64,000 bases of DNA, taken from the NCBI RefSeq assembly GCF_023856365.1, contig NC_064555.1, forward strand, positions 19,664,254-19,728,253. Direction: 5' to 3'. A program made the position numbers and the translations under genes. Source of the DNA: Brienomyrus brachyistius (taxonomy: Eukaryota > Chordata > Actinopteri > Osteoglossiformes > Mormyridae). Below the pieces are notes generated by a model. The model was given only the letters and a program-made list of their open reading frames with translations. It made no database searches and was not told the origin of the DNA. Of this stretch, positions 37,501 through 49,500 are shown in pieces; the stretch's first letter is position 1; each line of letters begins with the position of its first letter.

Positions 37501-40500
37501 AATTACGTAGATCTAGCGTATTAGCTATTCCAATGTTTAACCAAACCATAACTGAAGCTTTTAATCCTCTCTCTGTACTGTATCTATTGTGTTGCAATCA
37601 CATGATTGGCGGTTTGTAGGAGTATGCTGTTTACACCATCAAGAATGTCTACCGAATGAACTGGACACTGAATGTATTTACATCAAATGTTTACAGTTTT
37701 GCGTGTATGTAGTGTCCAAAGTGTATGTAATGTGTAAAGCGTTAAATGATACCTATTGTGTCACATGCTTATCACCAGAGTGTATCGTCTGCACGAGCGA
37801 CTGGTGAACCTGCGTAGTGAATACAACCTGCGTCTGAAGTCGGGAGTGACCAGCGCTCAGATTCCCATAACCTCAACCCTCCAGCAGCACCACATGAGGG
37901 CAAAGCCGGAAGTGGATGACGTGACTCTTCGCTACATCCAAGACCTGATGTCCTGGGTAGAGGACAACCAACAGCGTGTGGATGGGGCGGAGTGGGGCTC
38001 CGACCTTCCCTCGGTGGAGTCCCAGCTGGGCAGCCACCGTGGCCTACACCAGTCCATCGAGGACTTCCGCTCCAAGATCGAGCGGGCACATGCTGACGAG
38101 GTACACCTCTCACAGCAAGACACACAAGTATGTGTGACACTTTTGCTAAATCTACGAGTAATTTTTATTAAACCCAATCTTCATTTGGATAGTAGGAATA
38201 TTTTCCTAACTTATGTTTTGAAGTCCTTCAATAATTGTTGTGAATGAGCTCCATTGTAATTTAACCCTTTGGGGTCAACAGCATCGTCGGCTTTCTCCTG
38301 TATTTCAGTTCATAACTCTCTGAAATCTTATTGTAGAAACACGGAAAAACCGCTGACTAAATCCGTAATCTGACTAAATCCGTAATTAGCGCGTATTCAA
38401 ATCGCATTCACTTGGTAATTTAATGAACAACGCAAGCCGCAATCCAGATACATCCCCATTAACACCATAAAGGTTCAAACACATGAAAGTTACTACATAT
38501 TCAATGAAAGGAGCCCAGAAATAGTGACATGAGTTAGGTTTTTCTTATTTATTTATCCAACTGCAACCACACCATTTACTCATCTTCATGTAGCCAAAAC
38601 TTTGGTGATCAGATATCTGGGAGCAAAACAAACTGCCACCATTGCTTACTATGTACTTTTGTAATATTTCTGCAAGTGCTCCAAACTGCATTTTTCAATG
38701 TTTATACTTTGATGTCAAATTACAAACTTAACATAAATCTGACATATTTCCAAAGCACGCTAAGATTAAGATGAGTTTAATGCCAAAACAAATATAGAAG
38801 AAATAATTTATTTGCCATGAATTACGTTTATGGTATTGAATGAAATGTGTCACCATGCCCCAGTCAGTGAAAGTGTGTCCCAGAGGGTTAAGAGGAATAA
38901 TTGTTTTCTTGCTGTCTCCAGAGTCGGCTGTCTTCAGTGACTAAGGCTTCTTACAGAGAATACCTTGGCAAACTGGATCTGCAATATGCCAAACTGCTGG
39001 TAAGTGCTAGCTTTTAATTGCGCTCTTTTCCGAAGATCCCCTTTTGCTTGTGCAGGGGTGAGACGTGTCGTTCTTCCGCGTCAGAACTCCTCCAAGGCCC
39101 GTCTTCGCAACCTGGACCAGCTGCAGGCCTTTGTCAGCGCCGCCACCAAGGAGCTCATCTGGCTAAATGAGAAAGAGGAGGAGGAGGTGAACTACGACTG
39201 GAGTGAGCGCAACACCAACACGACCACCAAGAAAGACAACTACTCGGTATGACTTCTCAAGATGGGTCCCACTGTACGGGGAAAGCCAGACGGGCACATG
39301 GGAGATATGCCACGGGACGTGTTTCAGTGATCTTGGGCGACCTTATCATTTAGGTAGCCGACTCCTGCGGTTCTGTCTTCATTGAGGAGCTTTGTAGCAT
39401 TCGTGTATTATTGCCCTGTCCTGGGTCAGGGTCTAATGCGTGAACTGGAGCTGAGAGAGAGGAAGGTCAACAGTGTGCAGGCAACTGGAGAAAAGCTCCT
39501 AAAGGACGCCCACCCGGGCAGGAAGACCGTGGAGGTGAGTGAGGTGAACATCGGATGGCTGAAAGCTGGTAGCTCTCATGCCGTGTTCCTCACCTCGCTC
39601 CTCTGTCCTCCCCAAGGCTTTTATTGCGGCTCTGCAGACCCAGTGGAGCTGGATCCTGCAGCTGTGCTGTTGCATCGAGACCCACCTGAGAGAGAACTCC
39701 GCCTACTTTCAGGTAGACTGGGAGCCTGGGCTGCCAAAATGGGCCCCTGGGTTCATTGGAAGCTCCTCTATGTTGTACCTTGAACCAAATGTATATTTTT
39801 TATCCCGCACTCAGCATTGGGTTTTACGCCTACATTTAAACACCAATGTATCCAAACGATGTACTCATGTTTTTATTGTATTCTTGTCGTGATATTTGCA
39901 TATTTATTTTCATATGCTGTCTAGGGAAGGGGGTATGGAAAACGGAGGGATGGAGGGATGAATCGATTGATTGAATTATTATTATTAGAATTATGATCGA
40001 TGCTGTTTATATGAAAACATGAATAAAATATTTCCTATTTTAAGAAATGCTTTTGTAATACTCTTAGCTTACAGTTTCCCCCATGTTTCCATGTAGCTCT
40101 TCTCTGACGTCCACGAGGCCGAAAATCGGATGAAGAAGATGCAGGATGTCATGAGGAAGAAGTACACGTGCGAGCGCTCCATCACGGTCACGCGGCTGGA
40201 GGACCTCCTGCAGGACGCAGCGGTGCGTGTCGTCTCGCCGCCTAACTCCTGCGCTCCGCGGCCACTCAACCAGCCTGGGGCTCACTGTTGTCTCCTGCCT
40301 TCCCCAGGAAGAGAAAGAGCAGCTGAATGAGTTCAAAACTCTGGTGGAAGGACTGAGCAATCGGGCCAAGACCATTGTGCAGCTCAAGCCACGCAACCCA
40401 GCGTGCTCTCTGAAGGACCACCTCCCCCTCCAAGCCTGCTGCGACTTCAAACAGATGGAGGTGAGATGCAGTCACTGCTTTTGGAAGTGGACTGATCCAT

Positions 40501-43500
40501 AATCAATATTTAGCCATGGGATGAAATTATGGGCTGCAAGACATATCTGAACTTTGGGGGGTGGGGGGGGGGGGGGTCATATCCTCGTGTTGAGATTGCC
40601 AGTGCTGCTGATGACATCACAGTTTTTTTTTGTGTTCGCGCATTACTGCTAACTTAGTGATCCTCCAGAAGTCACACGCTCCGTGGGATGAGACACAGGA
40701 ATGGGATGCTGAAGGCGCGCACATGCTTTACCTTGTGGTTTCTCCCCCGTCCCAGATCACAGTTCACAGGGGTGACAAGTGTGTACTTCTGAGCAACGCG
40801 CAGCCCCAGAAGTGGAAGGTGCAGAACAGCTCTGGGCACGAGGCCGTCGTCCCCTCTGTCTGCTTCCTCATCCCTCCACCGAACAGTGAGGCCTTGGACT
40901 CCGTCTCTGGGTCAGCCTTGCCGCCCCGGGTGCCTGCAGGTGTCCTCTGGACCGTCCCATACAAATCTGACCCCTTGCTTGTGTTCCCCCCAGGCTTAGC
41001 ACCAGCGTCCAGAAGCTGATGGCACTGTGGCAGAAGTTACACCTGGACATGAAGGTTCTTCTGTCCTGGCAGTACCTGATGAGGGACATCCAGCAGATCA
41101 ACTCCTGGAATGTCATCGTGGTGAGAAATCACAGCCATCCATCTCTAAAACTGCTTATTCAGCTTCGGCTCATGGGCCCAGTGGGTATAGTCATTTAATT
41201 CTTCGTTAATTCATTTGGAAGCGGTTCTAAAATGCAGCACGGAGAGACCTGCTAATATATGTGGTGTTACCAGGATGCCATCCTGGGGCAGTCATTTGGA
41301 TGTTGGATGCGTTGGCTGGGTTAGTGGTTTGCGATGATCGACATTGTCAACCTTTTGGGGGGGACGGGCTTAGCCACACCCATGACCCAACTTAACCACG
41401 CCCATGGCCTCCCTTTGCCACACCCATGCCTCCAATTAGCTACACCCACAGCCCAACTTAACCACACCCATGGCCACCCTTAGCCACACCCATGCCTCCC
41501 ATTAGCCACACCCATGGCTCAACTTAACCACACCCATGGCCACCCTTAGCCACACCCCTCAATTTCCATTGCATTTTTCAGCAACGATCCATGCTAATAA
41601 GCTAGTAAGCGATACATGGATTTGTCCAGCAGTTTTTCATGCTATTACACCAGCGTAACAAGTTTTTCTAGCAATTCTATGCCTGCCATCGTCATACAGG
41701 CAAAAACCAAGGACTTAATCTGAAAACAAGTGCTTTTAATAACAGCATAATAAACCGGGGAGGTATATTTTTTAATTTCATTAACGATTCTGAGAATTTT
41801 TAAATAGTTCTTGGAAAAAAGAATTGTTTTCACAGATGTTTTTTTTTAATATTAGTGTGAAGCATCTTTAAATAGAGGCAGCCCGGAATAAGTAGGTAAA
41901 GTCTTAAGCAGCAAACATGTCTCTGACGTCAGCTCTCTGACATTCAGATCTTTCTTTTTAAAGCTGTTTGTACTCCCATCTGGGCTCATTTGGGACTCAC
42001 TGCCTCCCCGTCTCTCCCTCCCACCTGCTGTCCAGTTTAAGACGCTGAAGGTTGAGGAGTATAAGCAGGTCTTCCGCAGCTTGGAGCTGCACTACCAGGA
42101 CTTCCTGCGGGACAGCCAGCACTCCCAGCTGTTTGGGCCTGACGACCGGCTGCATGCGGAGGGCAGTTACAAGAAGGCGTCTCAGCACTACGATGAGCTG
42201 CTGTGCTCCGTGGAGAGAGGTGTGCATCGCCACGTCGCACAGGAGGAGCCTCGCTTTGCCTTTTCGTCTCATTCCAAAGTGCACCTTTAACTCTCATGTT
42301 ATTTTTACTGATCATCAGACACATTTTGCTATCAATGCACTGATGGAATACATGCCTACACATTGTTGTGGCTTTGTTTAGTGGATCTTCATATTCTGAG
42401 TTTGGTAAACAGTAAAATGTAAATGTCGCATTTACTTTTCAGTGTCACTGGTTGGCCATAGTGGTGAGTTAGGTTTGGATGTCGTGTTTGTTGGAACGTA
42501 AATGAATCAACTGTCTTTTTAAAATAATTCCGTTGCAATGATTGCTGATGCTGAATACTAACAGGAAAGGTGTGAACTGGACAGTGCATGGCGTGTCACG
42601 GTGTGATTTCTGGCCCCGAAATGTAAAGCACTGTTTCCCTGATATACTGTGATCTAAACCCAGAAAGATTAGATTAAATGTTTTAGACAGGAGCTCAAAG
42701 ACATAGCTATAAATGGTTGAGTGGTGTGAAACTAATATCTAATTTCATGTTAATTTTATGTAGATTGATTCTGGGAATAATGATACAGGCACTCAGGGGT
42801 GGGGTGGGAGCAGGACCCCCCACCCCTCAGTTTCTTCAGGGGTGCTGCACTCTGCTCTACCCTCTGACTCCAAAACTCATTCCCACTTCTGTATGTGTCC
42901 GTTTGTCTTATGGAGAGCCAAGTGGGAAAGATGAAAAGACAAATTCTCCACGGGGATGAAGTATTATTATTATTATCAGCATGACAAATGGATATATTCT
43001 GACCTGGGAAAGTTTTGCGCTGAGGCTTCTGTTCAGGGAACAGATTTTAACACACTCTTGTGTGTCCAGGTGAGCAGGAAGAGTCAGCGTGCAAGAGCTA
43101 CATCACCCAGCTGAAAGACCTGCGGCTGAAGCTGGAAGAGTGGGAGGCACGCACCGTCAACCGCATCCGCCAGACCATGGAGAAAGACCCGCTGAAGGAC
43201 TGCACACAGAAGGCCGCCGAGCAGGAGGTACCGTCCCCTGGAAGCCGCCTCTTCTCGTCTGATAGAGGAAAAGGGCCCCTGTGCATGTTCATCACTCCGC
43301 GTTCGTCGGCACATCTAGACTGTGGGCGTTTTATCATTTTCACCAGCTGTTTGAGGAATTGAAAAATGCTAGTAATTATAAGAAATAATAAATACCAGCA
43401 AAAGTTAGGATTTAGAATTAGGTTTTAAAGGCCACGCTGCCTGCCTGGATGACTGAATTTTTTGTTTCACTCTTGAGAGAGTGGGCCAGAATGAGCAGAG

Positions 43501-46500
43501 GAATTTGACAGAGACATAGAACAAAGGAGCAGGACAGGAAATGGTGAAAAGAACAATCAACAAGCATGTGGGAGCTGCTGACTGGCACAGGGAGTCAGGA
43601 AAGCGAGCTGGGTGGGGTGGCTTCGGTTGTTTAGCCCTTTTTCCTGAGCTGGAGGGAGCAGAGGGAAAGCAGAAAGTGCCCCAGCTCCCTGACCTTCCTC
43701 TGCTACGCCGCGCCTCCATGGATCCCACTGATGATTTGGTAGGAGTGCTGCTCGATCTCCTGCTGCGCCTCCTCTTGTCCCTCCTGGGACTCCTTCTGCT
43801 GGCCGTGCTCTCGCTGCTTTTCCACTTCGACCTGCTGGAGGCCATTTGTCATGCCACGCTGTCCAGGCGGGCAGGACCCACCGACCGGAACCAGCGCCGT
43901 GTCCAACCATGGGTACTTCGGGTTCTGGGCTGATCATTATACCTGTGAAATGATTCATGTTTTATCTGACTTTGGGGTTTCTTAACACATGCTGTCTTTT
44001 GCTGATTCGTCTCTGGCGAATCAGCTCGTAAAAGTGTCTTTTTATACTGTCATTAACGTTCTCTGTGTTTTTTTTTTCTTAGAAAGTTCAGGCCGAACTG
44101 CTGGGCATCAAGAAGAGTCTGGACTTGATGGTGCCAAAGGCGGAGACGGTTCTGGCTTCCCCTGTGCAGCCCAGCTCTGCCCCCGTTCTGCGCTCTGAGC
44201 TGGACATCACCTTAAAGAAGATGGATCATGTCTACAGCCTGTCCTCTGTTTACCTGGAGAAGTGAGTCTCATCCAGGGCTTTGTTTCTGCCTGGTCTCCA
44301 TGAGGAAATTTGGCCTGTTTTTGTCTCTCGCCTCACAGGCTAAGAAATACCCATGTTAAAAACGACATAAAGTGTTTCATGGTAAAAACGACAGCACACG
44401 CGGCATTGCGTGAGGTGGTAACATCCCTCTCCCCTCCCCCATCCTCTTCTCTTGTTCTTCTCTTGGCAGACTGAAGACCATAAAGGTGGTCATCCGCAGC
44501 ACGCTCGGAGCCGAAGAGGTGCTGAGAAGGTACGAGTGCCGTCTGCGTGAGGTCAGGAAGGTGCCCGTCGACGCCAAGGAGCTGGAATCCGACCATAATG
44601 AGCTGAAGGTACTGTATGGCCTCCACATCGCAACATAGCTGTTTATTGCGATGTCTGAGTGTTGAAATTCGTTGCTGTGGAATTACACTATGCTGTTTTG
44701 TTTTACTCTAGCAGATTTAAAAGGTCTCTGGGGTCGACGGCATCGTCGGCGATGTCGCATATCTTTCTCGTGTATTTCAGTTCATAACTCGCTGAAATAT
44801 TATTGCTCATTCAAATTGCATTTGCGTTGTAATTTGATGAACAACGCAACGGTGAAATGCGATGCAGATACATCACCATCAGCTCCATAAAAGGGGGGGG
44901 ATGTGGCCAGGTGTGAATGGCTCATGCAGACACATGAAAGTTGCTACATATTCAATGAAAGGAGCCCAGAAATGGTGACATGAGTTCGGTTTTTCTTATT
45001 TATTTATCCAACTGAATGTTGCAGCTACACCATTTAGTCATCTTTATGTAGCCACTTTGGTGACCAGATATCTGAGATCAAAACAAACTGCCACCATTGC
45101 TTACTATGTACTTTTATAATGTTTCTGCAAGTGTTCCAAACTACATTTTGCAATGTCTATACTTTGATGTCAAATTACAAACTTCACATAAATCTGACAT
45201 ATTTAAAAAAGTATTAATATTAATATCTAATATTCTTATCAATATTAGAGTTGGCAAGGCATGCTTGCTTTTTGCAAATGTATGCATTTATTATTGGAAA
45301 TCAATTACCAACAATAAACAGCAACAAAGATTGTCCAAAGGTCAAGAAACCCTTCATCACTTAAGAAAAACTCACGCCCAACAACAGATCGGCACGTTGA
45401 CCTGCTAAATATTACGTATTACTTGTTCATATAACTAAGCACATATCAGAGGTCGGCAAGCTTTTTAAAGCAAAAAGCCATTTTATCGTAAATGTCTAAC
45501 CCAAGATTTACAAAGAGCCCCAACAGATAGAGAAGAGGGTTTGAGATATGATTTTTTTTTTATGCAATATCGGTATATTTAACACAAAAACAAAACTTCA
45601 AGCACTTACAAAAAATAAAGAAATGCAAATTCGTTGGGGGGGGGGGTTCTCAGTTTTAAATCACTCAGACACGTAACAGCGTAACACAATATTGTTCAGT
45701 TCTGTAGTGACAGTCTTCACCTTCACCCAAGTTCGTTTGACTGTGCAGTTGTCTGTCCTTCAATCTCCACTTCAGTTCTTCTAACCAAGCTGATCGAGCA
45801 GCGCAAAATGTCCTCACCGCTCCGATCTCAGCTGGCTATAATATGTAAATCGGAGAAAATATAATAATTTTACGAAGATCAGGGAAGGCGTGATGACGAT
45901 TTACTACGCAAAGTATATGAAAGAATTACGAATCCCAATAAACTTAATAAGCTTACATCCAATCTCGGACACTTAAGAAAACTCCGGAAAGCACACCATT
46001 TGACCGGAGACATACTCTCGTAGAGAATGACTTTGAGGAAGATGCAAATTATGCAGTTAAGACATCACAGAAGAGTGCGATGGACCGCCTCATTCACATA
46101 TAACTAAAGAAATACCTAAATGAAAAATAATATTAACCCATAAATAAATTATTTATATTTACGAAAGTATTATCATAATATCTCATGAAAATGCGTCTAT
46201 CGTTCTGAGAAGAGTCACAGCCTGCATGGTATTTAAGACCAGATGTACTTTGGCGGTAACTCATTTCACATCGACAGTAACTGCAAATGACTTTGGTCTT
46301 GTCGATGGACCCATCTGACAGAGTTTTGAAGCTGGACCTGCCATTCAAAGTACTGTTTTCTTTGTTCATTATTTTTCCTGAGCTGCCAGTGGGCTAAGCC
46401 TGTGTGCCTGTAATCACAAGCTCATCGGTTCAAACCCAGCCTCAGAACGTCTGTGGGCCCTTGAGCAAGGCCCTCAACCCCCAGCTCCCTGGGCGCCGCT

Positions 46501-49500
46501 ACGGGTGGCAGCCCTTTGCGGACAACTTACTCTACAAAGAGCAAGTTGAGGGAGGTGTAAAGACAATTTCCCCATGGGGATCAATGAAGTATCGATTATT
46601 ATTATTATTATTATTATTCGACTCAACACACGTTAATGGCATCAAAAAAATTAGTCACGTTATAATGAATTCCCGTTGACGTGCTATTATCTCGTTAACT
46701 TTAACAGCCCAGATTTATATAAATACCAGAGTTATACCAGATCCTATTGCATTGTACTATTTATATCATTATATATTATTTATTATATTATTTATATGTA
46801 TGTATAAACGAATGATAACAGCAATGATAAATGTAGTTATAAATTAGAGTCAGTAACATTCATGGGGGGGCATGGTGGCCTCACTCCTCCAAGTTGTTTG
46901 ATAATAATGACAGATTTTTCATCCCTCTGACCCCCCCCTCCGTGTCCATGCAGAAAATGCAGACCGAGGCGCAGGAACAGCAGCCTCTGTTTGACCAGCT
47001 GGATGCGGAGCTGCGCGAGGCTACGCTGGTCAGCGAGCACATGTCGCGGGTGCACAGTGAGCACGACGCCGAACTGGAGCGCTACCGGCAGCAGGCATGC
47101 ACCCTGCAGGACCGCTGGCAGGCCGTCTTTGCCCAGATCGACCTGCGGCTGAATGAGCTGGAGCACCTCGACCGCCAGATGCGCTCCTACCGCGGCAGCT
47201 ACGATGCGCTGATGCTCTGGGCCGCCGATGCCAAACGGCGCCAGGAGGCCATCCAGGCCGTGCCCATCGGGAATAGCGAGGCGCTCCGGGAGCAGCTCTC
47301 TCAGGAGCAGGTGAGATGCCCTCTGTGATCTCCGCTCCTCAGTGAATAGAAGGACCAGATATTTAAGTGGTAGACGTTCTTCAACTGGGCTGGCACAGTG
47401 GTGCAGTGGTTAGGACTGTTGCCTCACACCTCTGGGATCACGATTTTAAGTCTCGACCGGACTTCTGTATGTGTACATGGAATTTGAAATGATTAATGTT
47501 GTCCTAGGGTTTTCTCCAAGTACACCAGTTCCCCCCCTCTGTGCCAAGACATGCTGTGGTTAATTGGAGTTGCCAAATTGCCCGTAGTGTGCATGTGTGA
47601 GTGAATGGTGTGTTACTCTGCCCTGCGATGAGTTGGTGCCCAATCCTGTGTTGTTCCCTGCCTTGCGCCCATAGCCTCTGGATAAGGCTCCAGACCCCCC
47701 CCCCCCCAACCCTGGACGGGACAATTGTTTACATAAAATGGATGGATGGATATTCTTTACCCATTAATGTTGTTTAAAGTAAAGTGTTCTTCGTATCCAT
47801 GACATCTCGCACAGAAACTCCTGGACGAAATCGAGAAAAACAAAGAAAAGGTGGACGAGTGTCAGAAACATGCCAAGGCCTACATTGATGCTATCAAGGT
47901 AACCATGTGGACTGTGGGAAGTCAATGCATTAAATATTTTCACCTTAGAACACTGAGTACCAGAACCCAGGCACTTGAGCGTCTACATTTTCATATATTA
48001 AAAATTAAATGTGCTGGACCATTAAATATGACAGAGAAAGCTGCTCGAGTTGATTTGAATGCTCAGTCCAAAAATCTTGTTGATTCAGGATTATGAGCTT
48101 CAGCTGATAGCTTACAAAGCCTTGATTGAGCCCTTGGCTTCTCCCATGAAGAAAACCAAAATGGAGTCCATTTCAGATAACATCATTCAGGAGGTAAGTG
48201 TTATGTTTCATTGGAATCAGAGGTTAAAAAGGTACCTATTGGGATTTAATGCATGTTATGATGATACTTGTTATTTAGATTCTTGTGATGTGCTGCAAAG
48301 TCTAATTAATGCTTTTATCCCCAGTATGTTACACTGCGGACTCGCTATAGTGAGCTTATGACTCTGACCAGCCAGTACATCAAGTTCATTATTGGCTCAC
48401 AGCGCCGCCTGGAGGACGAGGAGGTAAGTTACACACTCTCCCGGAGGATAAACCTTGTAAAACTAACCACACACCTATGGTTCAATGTAGGAATGGCAAT
48501 ATATATTATCATGCATACAAATTACAGAATGCTAGTGGACAGACTGGGAAAAATGATCACTGTATTTATATGAAATAATTAGATGTCATGTTAAAAATAA
48601 GCAATTGAAATAAGGAATTACAAATAGAATATAAAATGTATTTTGTTAGAGGTTCGGAACTGACAGAGGATATATTTGCCTAGATATGAGTATTTCATTC
48701 TGTTTGATTGAGTTACAAAGCCTGTCCAAGCCCTAATCCCGTCTCAGCACGGTTAGCACAGCGCTAACCCACAGCCAAAGAGACGTTTGCTGTTATCCTG
48801 GCACCACTCTGCTTTATTCAGTGGTATCCGCCTGCCATTCACTGCATACGTTAGCGTAGAGATGCCAGGCCAGTCCGTCACTGGGCACTGGGCCTTCGCA
48901 GATGCACGTGCGGCAGCATCCTTTCAGCCTGAAGCAAACTCACCATCCTAATTTCCCAGTGTCCACACGTTCATTTATGACAGATTATAACTTAGATATA
49001 GAATATCTAAGCAGTGGACCATGTTCTTCCTGAGTAACACCATTGCTTGCTTGTTTAATGGTGTTCTCTGTGAATCCTCATTAGCTTTCTTGACAGCTCG
49101 CAGCCTTATATTTGTTTTCTACCAATTGAAAACAACACTTACTATTTGTTTGGCTCACTGACACCGGATTTCAGTGTTACTGCTCACACTGAGTCTGCTT
49201 CAGAACTGAGTGTCATGTCTTCCTGAATTCCTTTTTCTAGCCGACACTATTCTTTTAGTAGTGTATTGTCCTCTTTTCTTTTCTAACCGTTATTTTCTGT
49301 TTGCTTTCCTAAAATGCTTGCCAGTGCTTTTTCATGATGAATTTTAATCTTGTTTGGGCGCTAAAGAGGTAAATTATCCACAAAGCATCGAATCAATCTC
49401 CTCCATTCCTCATCACCAGGCTTCAATCCCTGCTTTGGGTCCTCAACATGATCTGCTCCGTCACGCAGCATGCCGCAAACAGCCTCATGCTGCTATATTG

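Larger units (their letters stand above)
44609..46953. other. Intron 26, rich in mobile elements
   Basis: Contains a piggyBac-like MITE copy, a hAT remnant with BED finger and a SINE, all listed separately. No plectin exon is missing here by frame. Confidence 0.6.

Noticed and set aside
43541..43958. Longer overlapping ORFs on both strands in intron 24
   Set aside because: They extend the GC-rich block without family features; only the short Met-started frame at 43718 was kept as a low-confidence item.
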